Positions 22,201 through 32,520 of a DNA stretch of 64,000 nucleotides are shown here, in pieces. The stretch is from Pristionchus mayeri (taxonomy: Eukaryota; Nematoda; Chromadorea; Rhabditida; Neodiplogasteridae), in NCBI GenBank assembly GCA_036245805.1, contig BTRK01000005.1:21242984-21306983 (forward strand). Reading direction: 5' to 3'. Both the position numbers and the translations under genes were made by a program. Within the stretch, counting starts at the first letter, position 1. Each line of letters opens with the position of its first letter. A model generated the notes under the pieces. That model did no database searches. It was not told where the DNA came from and was given only the letters and a program-made list of their open reading frames with translations.

Positions 22201-25200
22201 GCTCCCTCGGGATTCGAAGCGGGGGCTTGGCAGTTGTTGCATTGTTATTAGTATGACCTACACTATACCACCCTGATTAGATAGTCTAACTATATGAACT
22301 TGAGTTTCACTCACAAACAACAAGGGGTTCATGGTCCAAAATTTGGAATTTCAATGAAAAATCATGGGTAGATAAACTCAAAATGCCGTAACCAATCGAT
22401 GCCCATTTTGCCGGGTTAGAGTACTTTCAGGGGTACTAGAATATCGATTGATTACTGTACTTTGGATTTATCTACCCATGATTTTTCATTGAAATTCCAA
22501 ATTTTGGACCATGAACCCATACGTTGGTAGTGAGTGAAAAGCAAGTTCACATAGTTAGACTATCTAATCAAGGTGGTATAGTGTAGGGCATACTGATAAC
22601 AATGCAACAACTGCCAAGCCCCCGCTTCGAATCCCGAGGGAGCTGCGAATTGTTTACGTTTTGTCGGTTCACGTTTTGTCACCCTCCCGGTCGATGGTGG
22701 GCCATCTGACCTTCAACTCATTTTTTCGAGGCATGTTAAAGGCCTTATCGTCAAAGTGACAATTTGATATGAAGGGGTAGTAAGTGTGCTGCACCCTGGT
22801 CCAGGAAATTATAGGTGGAAATTCCTGTAACCTGAAAAAAATTCGGAAAAAATGAAAAATTCAATCAAAATGTCATTTTGAGAATCGACCCGAATTCGAT
22901 GTCGATGGTGCCCCAACTCAGTTTGGGGTACTCTAGTATAACGCAAAATGAATTTTGATTTTAGCTTGATCGGCTGAGAAAATATGAAAATTCATCATTT
23001 GCTTTGCGCAAACCGCTTTGCGCAACACAGGCGGTATTCATGTTAAATTTCAAATTAACACCCTAAGTACTCTAGGTCCTATGAGTACCATAGCCTGAAT
23101 CGAAATTCTTGGCGCAATGTCCGGGCAGTGGTGTCTCTTTTCAGATCCGGCCTCTTAATTGATAACAATTTATGCCTGCATGCCAAATTTCATCCTAATT
23201 TATGCACTTTTAAGGTACTTTCCGAAGGTCTGAAGTGTCAATGTCAAAATCTGAACATCCTTTGCAGCAAGCTGATGCAGTCGCAGATCGAGATAGGCAG
23301 CCAATCGACCCGGAATCGGATTCAGAATCATAGATTACCACTAAAATTGCTAAAAAAAACGCAAAATTGACTTTTATGAATGTACAACGGTATGATCATT
23401 TTGTCCCGATTCTCTCGTGAGAGACGTGATATGGATTTGGTTTTTTTGTTAGGTTCGGTTAATGGAGTATCCATTATCAAATGCACTATCCAAACCGCCG
23501 CGATGCACTAAAAGAGGTTTGGATAATAATCCACATCGCAATGGATTATCTAAAAAGATAGCGGATAGTTTGGATAATCCATTGGACAGCGCGCGATGCG
23601 ACGCGCCTAAATGGATTATATCCATTCAACATTGAATACGTTGAGTAACTCCTTTGAGGTAATCGATGTATCAGACTGGAGGGCACAGACTCTATACAAG
23701 GGGGGATACAATCCCAACCACATTGTGAGTCCAACTAGCACATTGTGTGGCGGACACATTTGAGTGCCGATTCATTCTCACTCGCTCCGAAGAGAGTTAA
23801 GCTGCTATGTAGAGTGAGATAATTCGAACAAAGCAAAAAAATAAGTCACTACTAGAGTTCTCTTGTTGGAAATGAAACGCTTTTGGAATAGACCCAGTGG
23901 TGGGCTAGAGAATATGACGAAAAAAAAATTTGCGAACCCCCGGTTAATTTTTACTTTGCGACCCTCCGGAACGGGGTTTGCTTTGCAACCCTCCGGAACG
24001 GGGTTTGCTTTGCGACCCCGTTGGCGACAGGGGGGGGGGGGGGGGGGTCGTCACCCTGACGAATCTCTACTGCGACCCCCCGGACCCTCCCAACTTGCGA
24101 CCCCCCGGCCCTACAATAATGTGGTTATCGCCTATCGGAAATTATTAGCCTCTCGAGCACAATTGCCTAACAAGGGGAGGTCGCACAATTTATTTGAGGG
24201 CGTTTGCGTGTACAGCCAAAAAAATTTCGATTCTCTAATAGTTCGTGTTTTGGGGTAGTCGGATGTGCTGAAAACGAGCCTTCGTTGGCTCCAGACGTCG
24301 TCACGTCGAAAACAGTTTTTTGCGTATATCGCCTCTCCGGAAGGGGCTAAAATTACGCGAGTGAGGATCCTAGGGTATAATTCGATGCTGATTACGGCTA
24401 TCTATTGGGTTGTGAAAAAAAGTAATTGTAGATTTGGACCATGATGTTTGAGCACGCCTAAAATTCGTTTTCATTTAAGGTCTCAAGCTGGCTCAATAGC
24501 ATATAGTAGGGGTATACTTGGCCAATATATTTATGTATTCCAATCGCTTCATGCTTTTAGGATATCCGGGAAATCCAAGTTTTGTCAAATGTGATATGTT
24601 CACTCTTTTATAAAAATATTTCCCGTCTCGTATTTTCTGGGGGGAAAGGGCTGTACATTTTCAAATAGTGTAGTGAGAAGCACATATGCAGTTCTTTCGA
24701 AAAATAGGTCTAACGCCACTCCTGCCTCAACATAGCACGATTTGCACATCACTGAATTAATACCTCAGCTAATAAACACTTTTCAAGCGATAACGTTTCC
24801 TGCTTCGAAGTTCAATCAGACTGGTTTCTAAATAAGTGCGCTTCCATGATACTCTATGGTGCTACATACCACAGAGAAACATTTGAACCCATCCCTTGTC
24901 TACTTGTAGAAAACATAGATTTTCACTATTGATGAATACAGGCCAATATTGTCAAATTTTCGACTTTCGGTATACGGTGAATGAATAAATTTCCTCACAA
25001 GGGAGCTATCCCCTGACTTTGCCCAGTCGTATACTGATACATAAAGAGTAGCTTTAACAGTTAACCACAAAATTTAGGGGTTTTCACCAACCCTGGAAAA
25101 TGGAAGACTTGTAAATACGAATTTCGATGTTCCAATTTCATAGTCGAGATAATGAATGTTACATGTTTTGGCAGAAGTATTATATGAGGCCGTTTGCCTA

Positions 25201-28200
25201 AGAATCGATCAGAGGCTGGCACAGCAAAAATTGTCAATTTTCTAATTTCATGTGATTTGGGGTTATCAAAGGTGCTGAAGACGATGGGCATATTCATTTC
25301 GCATGTGGACGCCCCGTTGGCTCCAGACGACGTGGCGTTGAAATCAGATTTCTTTATAAATCTCGCACACCAATCATGCTAAAAATAGCAGAAAATATTC
25401 CCCGGTGCAGAATAAGATGGCGAACACGGCTGTCTAGTTCATTTATCATGATTTCCAAAAATATTTTTTTAAATTGAGGTAAAAATACAACTTTGCGCGG
25501 AGTAGGAATAGGGCTTGACGAAGTACATAGTTCTGACCGGTTTGGTGAGAGGAGGTCAAATATAAATTTATAACCTATTTCCGCATAGACATTTTGAGAA
25601 AACATTAATAAAGTGAAGCATTTCTGCGAAAAATGCACCTGCTGACGCTCTTCCCATCTTCTTCTCCCTCTCTCTCCTCTCTACTCTCTCCATTTCGTGT
25701 GCTGTCTCTCCTCTGCCAGAGGGGAAGGCAGCGTTCGAGAGGGCGAATCGCCTATTTTACTGTCATAATGCTTCACTTTATTAATGTTTTCTCAAAATGT
25801 CTATGCGGAAATTGCCTATAAATTTAGATTTGAACTCCTCTCACCAAGCCGGTCAGAACTGTGTACTTCGTCAAGCCCTATTCCTACTCCGCGCAAAGTT
25901 GTATTTTTACTTTAATTAAAAAATTATTTTTGGAAATTATGATAAATGAACTAGACAGCAGTGTTCGCCATCTTATTCTGCACCGGGAAATATTTTCTGC
26001 TAATTTTAGCATGATTGGTGTGCGAGATCTATAAAGAAATCTGATTTCAACGCAACGTCGTCTGGAGCCAACGGGGCGTCCACGTGCGAAATGAATATGC
26101 CCATCGTCTTCAGCACCTTTGAGAACCCCAAATCACATGAAATCAGAAAATTGAAAATTTTTGCTGTGCCAAGACTCTTCAGATCTGCTCGATTCTTAGG
26201 CAAACGGCCTCATATGCCCACCTAAATATAATTTTAAGTTAACCAAGGAAAGTGCTTTTCGTTTCACTACATTCGAGATAGTTATATCAATAGTTACGGA
26301 TGCACGGTAAAAATAAGTATTTCTGTTGATATACGGTAGGGTCAAGTTAAAAAATGAGTGTATTTTCCGACAGGCCATTCGGAGCGGACCAGGTTCACAT
26401 GTTGTATTGTAATATCCGTATGCCATACTTTTCGCATGTGACGGAATATTTGCCCTATCCCAGCTTTTCATGGATTGCTAGACCGAAACGTACTCAGTAA
26501 AACATTTTGTCGATGTAGCTTTGTCTTCATACTGTGGCCGCAATACCAATTGGATAAGCTTGAACCTACGCGCGATAGAAAGGGTATCCAAGCACTCAAC
26601 GAGCACAAGTAACAATATGATAATCAGGCGGTAAACAAAGACTGGGTATTGCAGAATCGAAAATTTAAAATCTACAATTACGTTTTTCACAACCTGATAC
26701 TTCATTTTTCAGGAATTATTGAAATACATTTTTTTAAATTCAACTTTTCTCTAAGACCAAAGCGTGCTTAGCGAGTTACATGGTTGGATTCGCCGTGACG
26801 GACGAGTGGATTCCAAATCTCTATTTTCGTCCCTTGTGGCGCCAGGAAAACCGAAAATTGAAAGCTTTTAGTCTGCCGAAATCTGGAGAAAACTGGAGAA
26901 ACGACACTTCCTCTCCCCCCTCCCTACCCTATTTCCCCTCTGGCAGTTTACGAGCCCCTTGCCAGGACCGCCAGAGGGAGGAACGGGAGGGAGAGGGGAG
27001 AGGATCTGCCGTTTTCTCCAGATTTCGGCTGACTAAAAGCGATTCTGAATCCACTCGTCACGGCGAATCCAACCATGTAACTCGCTAGAGGCGATATACG
27101 CGAAAAACTGTTTTCGACGTGACGACGTCTGGAGCCAACAGGTTATGGAGGCAAAACGAGTGTGCCCATCGTTTTCAGCACATTCGATTACCCCATAAAA
27201 CGAACTTTTAGTAAATCGCCATTTTTTTGGCTGTGCCGAATTCATTCGGATCTGCTCGATTCTTACATGGGACTGACCGGAAGACACATATCCCGATCAC
27301 CTTCTACTTTTGGTGGTGCATAGGGACCCCAGAGAGAGTCTCAAAACCGTTTTCCAAAGTTGCTCAATGGACCTACTAATTAAGATAATTAACATTTTCT
27401 GATTTCGCTTTCACTTATCGACTCATTTCTGACGCGACAGGATCAACCGGCTCGGTGGTCGAGTGGTAGTGAGATGAGCCAATAACCCAGAGGTCAGTAG
27501 TTCGAGTCCGCACCCATGCCCTCTTTTTTGTTATTTTCATTTTTGATCTTTGGCCTCTCGATGTTGTTGCTGGTTACGCATGTTCGTGTTTCAATTGAAT
27601 GACAATCCAGTATATATTGTTTTAATTAAAATGTCTCAAAAATTCACCCGTTGCAAAATTCGTTCCGAATATAACTCTGGTGGTTGGGGGAAAATCATTC
27701 AAAATGCCGACGGTCATGGACGGAATCAAATAGGGGAAGCTAACGGAACCATTCAATCAAATCTTCAAATTGGTTTTTCTTCTTCAATCTTCATGGATCT
27801 TCATTTCGTCCGTATCCTTCACTGACCACCTCTATGAGACTAGTTGATGTCTGCCTAGCCATGGAAGGACGTGGGGGATGATGAGGCCAGAGGAATGGAA
27901 GGAAGACTGAACGTTGAAGAATGAAGAAGAAAAACCGATTTGAAGATTTGATTGAATGGTTCCGTTAGCTTCTCCTATTTGATTCCGTCCATGAACGTCG
28001 GTATTTTGATTGATCTCCCCCCCAACCACCAGAGTTATCTTCGGAACGAATTTTGCAACGGGTGAATTTTTGAGACATTTTAATTAAAACAATATATACT
28101 GGATTGTCATTCAATTGAAACACGAACATGCGTAACCAGCAACAACATCGAGAGGCCAAAGATCAAAAATGAAAATAACAAAAAATAGGGCATGGTGCGG

Positions 28201-30800
28201 ACTCGAACTACTGACCTCTGGGTTATTGGCTCATCTCACTGCCACTCGACCACCGAGCCGGTTGATCTTGTCGCGTGAGAAATGAGTCGATAAGTGAAAG
28301 CGAAATCAGATCTTAATTACTAGGTCCATTGAGCAACTTTGCAAAACGGTTTTGAGAGACTCTTTGGGGTCCCTACGCACCACCAAAAGTAGAAGGCGAT
28401 CGGGATATGTGTCTTCCGGTCAGTCCCATGTTAGGCAAACACGCTCATATCACGCCTCTCACGAGAAAATGGAGCTGAATTTGCCATTCATGGGAATGGA
28501 GGAAAATCGTGAATTGAGTTCTAACCGATTTTGGCCATCCTAAGGCGTGCCTGAGTGATCCCCGAAGTTTTATTGGGCAGACTTCATTTTGGAGTTTTTA
28601 CACCGGGTCGCAATTCTGTATCACTCTCTTCAAGGGCCGATTTCTCGAAAACGGTGATAGATTGAGCGAAATTGACTTCTGAGTAACCCCTACTCATTTT
28701 TGAGCTCTATCGATCTATCAAAACCAATTTTTCTGAATCTAATTTTGAACAGTGGTACACTTCAGGGCATTTTTCTCAAAAATGCAGGTGCAGAAGCAGC
28801 TCAAATTTCCTAAGTGAATACAGCTAGCTCAGTGAGAGCTATCAAATGAGTGGTTTGCCAACAAAATACGGGCACGCTGGTGAGAGTTTCGCTCCTTTTA
28901 CGTATTTCGATTATTTGAAGGCACTCATTCCTCGCACACCGCACGAGGATTCTTGAGAATGAGGGAGTGAGAACAATGGGGGGGGGAGTGAGGGACAATG
29001 GGATGATTTCACTCTGCGCTCTCAAAAACGCGCGGTGTGGCGAGGAATGAGTTCCTTCAAATTATCGAAATACGTAAAAGGGGCGAAACTCTCACCAGCG
29101 TGTCCGTATTTTGTTGGCAAATCACTCATTTGAAAGGTCTGACTGAGCTGCATTCACTTAGAAAATTTGAGCTGCTTCTGCACCTACATTTTTGAGGAAA
29201 ATGCCCTGAAGTGTACCACTGTTCAAAATCGGATTCAGAGAAATTGGTTTTGATAGATCGATAGAGCTCAAAAAATGAGTCGGGGTTACTCAGAGGTCAA
29301 CTTCGCTCAATCTATCACCGTTTTCGAGAAATCGGCCGTTGAAGTGAGTGATGCCGAATTGCGACCCGGTGTAGGAAGCTGCAAAATGAAGTCTGCACAA
29401 TAAGACTTCGGGGGTCACTCAGCCGTGCTTTAGGATGGCCAAAACCGGTTAGAACTAATTTCACCATTCCCACGTCCAGCTCGATTCTCTGAGTCATTGT
29501 GTCGCCGGTGACTAGCCCTTCAAAGTTACAACCATAGTAACTTAGTCCAGTATAAACCGATTTAAGGCATTCCGCTTCTCGTTTGCAACATGTTATTTCG
29601 AGCTTTATATATACTTAGCTTGGAACGTCAAATTTGAAATTTCTGCGACTGCAGAAATTCGTGGACCGGGTTCTTTGACATCCACTTAAAATTTGGATGT
29701 TTCCCAAAATATAATTTTTTTTCACTACTTTGTTTATTTTTAGGGTTTTTATAAAATTTCGTGGTGGTATTTCAACAATTTAAATTTACATGGGACTTAC
29801 CTGAAGACACATATCTCAATTACTTTCCAATTTTTAAAAACCCTGTTCTTGCCACTCTAGTGCTTATGCCGAAAATAACTCAAATTCTTCAGAAAGCTGA
29901 TAGAATCTGCATTTTAAACTGGTTCTTTAAAAAAGTTTTTGAATTATTAAATTGTTTCGAAAAAACCGTTCCCATAGAAATGTAGAACGACTCACAACGC
30001 TTGAGAATATAAAATTTCAAAGGTTTCTTGTGTATCTTCTATGTATCTTGTAAGCGGAGCTTGAACAATGGGAAGCTTCCGATCAACGAATTATCTTAAA
30101 AACATATACATATGCGATTCTGGTTTAAAAGTAGTGTCTTATGCTTCATTGGCGCTGTTCGAATTATCTGACTTGCGAGCGAGTGAGAATATTGGCTCAG
30201 TCGAATGCGTCTTCCACACAGATGATTTGGATGCATTCTGGCTCGCACTACACTGTGAGCTATCGTGTTAATTTAGGTAATTCATCACTTCTGGCAGTTT
30301 GTTCTCTCATTATCGAATGAAATGAGAGCGAAGCTGGTGCAATTTGTAACAGGTTGGACGGAGGTATGGTAAAGGTTGATTGTTCGAGTGTATCAGGTAC
30401 TTCTCGTGTCCCGATGAGTGGATTCCGTGATCTGTATGGGTCGACTGGACTTCAGCAGTTCACAATCGAGTTATGGGGCAACGAGAGTCAGTTGCCTCGT
30501 GCTCATACTTGGTAAGCATTGCCATGATTAATTATTAATGAGTAGTTTATAAAACATGTTTTATGGAGTGAGTATCTCTTCATTCTGCATTTTGTCTGAC
30601 TCTACAATCACGAGAGAGTGTGTGGAATGAAGAGACGCAGTTTTGATTGAGGGATCCAATTTACATTTAGGCGCATTTTTAATTGAAATGAATTTAGCTT
30701 CAATCGTCTCGATCTTCCTCCTTATTCATCCTACAACCTTCTAAAGAAGAAATTACTGCAGTCAATCGATAATACGGAATACTTCTCGGGAGTCGACTAA
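13263..30800 (+). CDS. NEDD4-family HECT E3 ubiquitin ligase (C2-WW-WW-WW-HECT)
   Basis: Transfers ubiquitin from an E2 to membrane-associated substrates. Exons: 13263-13378, 13423-13486, 13533-13625, 13678-13772, 13891-13973, 14080-14124, 14197-14275, 14322-14394, 14440-14529, 14591-14911, 14991-15118, 15166-15294, 15338-15459, 15508-15564, 17598-17646, 18564-18753, 19111-19203, one unlocated, 30277-30352, 30397-30511, 30698-30800. The listed exons give 706 residues in phase. N-terminal C2-like domain; WW1 ([19 protein letters not shown]), WW2 (PGGWEMQ..TTWDDPR), WW3 (PEGWEQR..TTWEDPR) interrupted by 20 residues; HECT N-lobe [30 protein letters not shown]-lobe [33 protein letters not shown] with the catalytic Cys, end YFSGVD. 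About 20 residues after MCGLQ are missing from the model. AATAAA at 30903-30908 follows the stop. Resembles the three-WW nematode NEDD4 type; the exact orthologue is not established. Confidence 0.9.
15578..16477. mobile_element. mariner/Tc1-like non-autonomous element, 900 bp
   Basis: Ends GGGTGTCCCATAAGTTCTTAC and its complement, flanked on both sides by TA (15576-15577 and 16478-16479), as for Tc1/mariner insertions. The inverted ends extend about 170 bp with mismatches (CGGCCGTATT on the left pairs with AATACGGCCG on the right). I see no transposase frame or D,D motif. Sits in an intron of the HECT ligase between 15564 and 17598. Confidence 0.8.
16817..16887 (+). repeat. tRNA-like Pol III module, left arm
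   Basis: Perfect A box TGGTGTAGTGG (16824-16834) and perfect B box GGTTCGAATCC (16868-16878), 33 bp apart as in tRNA genes. CAGCTATG brackets the module at both sides. The anticodon arm is not convincing, so a tRNA-derived repeat is likelier than a working tRNA. Mirror copy at 17157-17227. Confidence 0.7.
17157..17227 (-). repeat. tRNA-like Pol III module, right arm
   Basis: Reverse-strand copy of the module at 16817-16887; B box complement GGATTCGAACC and A box complement CCACTACACCA are both intact. The two modules point toward each other, so convergent Pol III transcripts would be complementary. Confidence 0.7.
18828..19095. mobile_element. hAT-like MITE, GGTGATAAGAC family
   Basis: Ends GGTGATAAGAC and GTCTTATCAC with internal TTTCGGAAA-type motifs, the family seen at 6209-6651 and 50028-50300. 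No clear target duplication remains. It fills most of the intron between HECT exons 18564-18753 and 19111-19203. Confidence 0.6.
19404..19873. mobile_element. hAT-like MITE, TIR TAGGGGTGGCTATT
   Basis: 470 bp with ends TAGGGGTGGCTATT and AATAGCTACCCCTA. Flanking octamers GTGCAGAC (19396-19403) and GTACAGGC (19874-19881) match at 6 of 8 positions, consistent with an aged 8-bp duplication. Contains a 14-bp G tract and GCGATATCGC palindromes. Confidence 0.6.
19964..20081. repeat. Short perfect-stem palindrome
   Basis: CGTAATTCGGGTCGCCGTCT and the following GTGTGGGAAATGAAGAGACG are inverted copies around the central AGACTAGGGTCTAGGGCCTA. The core GTGTGGGAAATGAAGAGACG recurs alone near 31978. Confidence 0.7.
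20583..20650 (+). repeat. tRNA-like module, degenerate B box
   Basis: GCGCAGAGTGTGTAAGACG followed by GGGTTCTAATCGG (B box with mismatches). The mirror copy at 20897-20962 is better preserved. Confidence 0.5.
20897..20962 (-). repeat. tRNA-like module with intact B box
   Basis: On the minus strand GGTTCGAATCC (20899-20909) is a perfect B box, preceded by CAGTGTGTAAGTCGTTACGC in the A-box position (imperfect). Inverted partner of 20583-20650. Confidence 0.55.
22190..22272 (-). repeat. tRNA-like module, inner foldback left arm
   Basis: Read on the minus strand: TGGTATAGTGT (A box) and GCTTCGAATCC (B box, one mismatch) at tRNA-like spacing. Inverted partner of 22563-22645. Confidence 0.6.
22563..22645 (+). 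repeat. tRNA-like module, inner foldback right arm
   Basis: TGGTATAGTGT at 22573-22583 and GCTTCGAATCC at 22624-22634. In this element the two modules point away from the centre, unlike 16627-17265. Confidence 0.6.
23455..23650. repeat. Repeat with GGATAATCC motifs
   Basis: Contains TTTGGATAATAATCC, AATGGATTATC, TTTGGATAATCC and AAATGGATTATATCC interspersed with GCGATGCACTAAA / CGCGCGATGCGACGCG. Related in motif and wording to the hAT-like MITE at 32139-32396, but the ends are not clear. Confidence 0.55.
23955..24045. repeat. Short tandem repeat and G18 tract
   Basis: Two to three copies of a 27-29-bp unit built on GCGACCCTCCGGAACGGGG / TTTGCTTT, ending in an 18-base G run at about 24030-24047. 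Confidence 0.7.
24240..27250. repeat. Nested foldback elements in HECT ligase intron
   Basis: Outer inverted pair about 24250-24345 with 27080-27170 (GGCTCCAGACGTCGTCACGT and complement). Inner pair 25180-25625 with 25770-26220 (CATATGAGGCCGTTTGCCTA and complement). Short palindrome 26768-27090 (GTTACATGGTTGGATTCGCC and complement). 24400-25150 and 26230-26760 look like unpaired loop sequence; I see no genes there. Confidence 0.65.
27450..27525 (+). repeat. tRNA-like Pol III module, left arm
   Basis: A box TGGTCGAGTGG (27456-27466) and B box AGTTCGAGTCC (27499-27509, first base deviates from GGTTCGANTCC). Followed by a T run (CTCTTTTTTG) at 27520-27530 that could act as a Pol III terminator. 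Confidence 0.7.
28190..28265 (-). repeat. tRNA-like Pol III module, right arm
   Basis: Inverted copy of 27450-27525; GGACTCGAACT and CCACTCGACCA are the complements of the B and A boxes. The A box has one change relative to the left copy (GCCACTCG versus GTGGTAGT context). Confidence 0.65.
28446..29500. repeat. Foldback element, family A (copy 2)
   Basis: Starts TATCACGCCTCTCACGAGA; arms about 28446-28960 and 29000-29495, strongly similar to 509-1578 (GGGTCACTCAG, ACCCGGTGTAGGAAGCTG, CCAAAACCGGTTAGAACT). Loop near 28960-29000 with a 9-bp G run. Right terminus is diverged. Confidence 0.75.
29500..30276. other. Non-repeat part of HECT ligase intron
   Basis: AT-rich. The missing ligase exon (about 60 bp, phase 0 to phase 0, expected to encode a D-x-x-D-W motif) could lie here or between 19204 and 29500, but I could not place it with canonical splice sites. 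30060-30270 is an open stretch without recognised similarity. Confidence 0.35.
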
Positions 30801-31086
30801 TCCCTGAATGTCATCACTGTTCATGTGTCCCTTACTGACCATTGCCATTCATCCTCCTTCAATTTGTCATTCCTACTGTTCATAATACCTAAGTCTAAGT
30901 CAAATAAAATTTTTAATCCATTGATTTACTAACAGTCTTCAGATAAACACAAATTAATATTACTGTGTTTAAACTTTAAAATGTCTATGCATCCCAGCCG
31001 TGCTAAATAACGGTCATACGAATATTTGGTACATTGTTAGCTCCACTTTCCTTTTACTCAATACATAAATTACATTAGCTTCTTTA

Positions 31087-31231
31087 AAGTTACCCAACAC
31101 CCTTGAAAGTATTTGAATTGCCGCGCATGCCTGATCAAGGCCGGTCTCTTATTTTTGCATACTCACTATTTTGCCTTGATCAGACATGCGCGGAAATTCA
31201 AATAATTTTAAAGGTGTTGGGTAACTTTAAA
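31087..31231. repeat. TTAA-type palindromic MITE (AAAGTTACCCAACA)
   Basis: About 145 bp with ends AAAGTTACCCAACACCCTT and AAGGTGTTGGGTAACTTTA, internally palindromic (GCGCATGCCTGATCAAGGC). Clearest member of a family seen at 12176-12205, 34289-34515, 36724-36985, 36990-37400, 51078-51300, 54830-55085 and 55085-55320. Confidence 0.75.
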
Positions 31232-31544
31232 GACGGATGCAAAAATCTGCAGATTACGCATTCATCCGCTGATTCAAAAGTTTTGACCTATTTCAACGTT
31301 TATTGGCATCCCGCCTTTGTGCTATGGGATTTTCTCAGTAATGTCCTTTGAGCACTTCTTGGATACTTGACCCACCTCTCCCCCTTCCAAGGGAATGTGG
31401 AGAACAAACAGAGAGATCCTTTTTCCGAGTCGGAATCAAGCTTGAGGGCAACTTGTAAACCACTTTTGTATTTAATTGCGCGCGCTAGAGTTCGGGTCAC
31501 AGTTTTTTTCCTTTCAGGCACTCTCGTCCAGTTGATCGGCGAGA

Positions 31545-31985
31545 GTGCACAACGTGTCAAAGAGGGGAAAGGGGTTCATTTGCGTGGCAGTGCTATTTTG
31601 TTTATCGAGAACCCCCTCTCACTTGCTGTTTTTCATCCACAGAGGCGGTAGATGGAAAATAAACCTAAATTAGGAGCCTTGAGATGACACAATAATATTT
31701 CGATGGTGAAACATATCTCAATTCTTTTTTTTTTCGAGACTACTCCTCTTAGGGGAGTGAAGCTACAGATATGGCGTTTGTGCAGAAAGGTGTCTAAACC
31801 CCCCCCCCCCACAACTTGACCAAGCCCGAATTTTAGATTTAGATCTCATTAAACGGTAGGACCCGCGAATGTTAGAAAAACCTAGTCATTCCGACCGGTC
31901 CCTTGTCTCGATAATCAGAGAATGAATGGGAGAGTGCCACGCAAATGAGCTTTTCTCCCCTCTTTGGCACGATGTGGAGTGTGGG
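31545..31985. repeat. Inverted-repeat element with TTCATTTGCGTGGCA arms
   Basis: CGTGTCAAAGAGGGGAAA followed by TTCATTTGCGTGGCA at about 31553 returns inverted at 31950-31980. The same block pair is found near 57805 and 58550, so this is a dispersed family. A 12-base C run lies at 31799-31810. No coding signal. Confidence 0.6.
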
Positions 31986-32138
31986 AAATGAAGAGACGGG
32001 AGAGGGGACAAAATTCGTTCTTTTACTAACATCGCAGTACATGAGTAGTTCGAAGTAATCTTATTTTAATGCGAACATGACCTCCTTACAACATGCAGTA
32101 CAGTAGTTGCGAGAGACTTGGTTTCGTTTCATGGGAAC

Positions 32139-32396
32139 TAGGGATGGCAATACGGTTAGGATAGTGGATTATCCATTTGCAAATGCACGCGCGTCGCGGT
32201 GATTTGGATTATCCACTATCCATTCACTATCCAAACCGCCTCGACGCGCGCGCGATGCGCTAAAGAGGTTTGGATTATCCGAACAGAACGGATTATCCGG
32301 ATAGTAAAACGAATAGTTTGGATTATCCGTTTGATCGCGCGTCATGCGTCGCTAGGAAATGGAAATGGTTAATCCGTATCCATTTGGCCATACCTA
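32139..32396. mobile_element. hAT-like MITE with GGATTATCC array
   Basis: 258 bp, ends TAGGGATGGCAATACGG and CCATACCTA, flanked by ATGGGAAC (32131-32138) and ATGGGAAA (32397-32404), a 7/8 match typical of an 8-bp duplication. Contains at least five GGATTATCC/TTTGGATTATCC motifs plus GCGCGCGATGCG-type blocks. Lies about 130 bp upstream of the helicase-like gene start. Confidence 0.7.
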
Positions 32397-32520
32397 ATGG
32401 GAAACCCTTTTATAATCCAACGGATTCATAGTGATGAGAGAATATCACCGTGAAAAACTGAGCGTCCATATAATATGGACCATATTTCGGAAATCTGAAA
32501 GTATTTGAGATCCATTGTGC

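Larger units (their letters stand above)
20106..23434. repeat. Family A foldback element with nested inverted repeats (3.3 kb)
   Basis: Outer ends ATATCACGCCTCTCACGAGA (20108) and its complement (about 23434). Outer arms 20106-20375 and 23140-23434. Inside are three further inverted pairs: 20385-20655 with 20895-21155, 21170-21465 with 22680-22995, and 22145-22330 with 22490-22690. The order suggests serial insertion. Two of the inner pairs carry tRNA-like modules. No transposase frame seen. Entirely within a HECT ligase intron. Confidence 0.75.
27264..28435. repeat. Foldback element with tRNA-like modules in both arms (1.17 kb)
   Basis: Near-perfect arms about 27264-27835 and 27895-28435, small loop. 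End block ATGGGACTGACCGGAAGACA and complement. Contains paired tRNA-like modules (27450-27525 plus, 28190-28265 minus) facing the centre. Confidence 0.8.
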
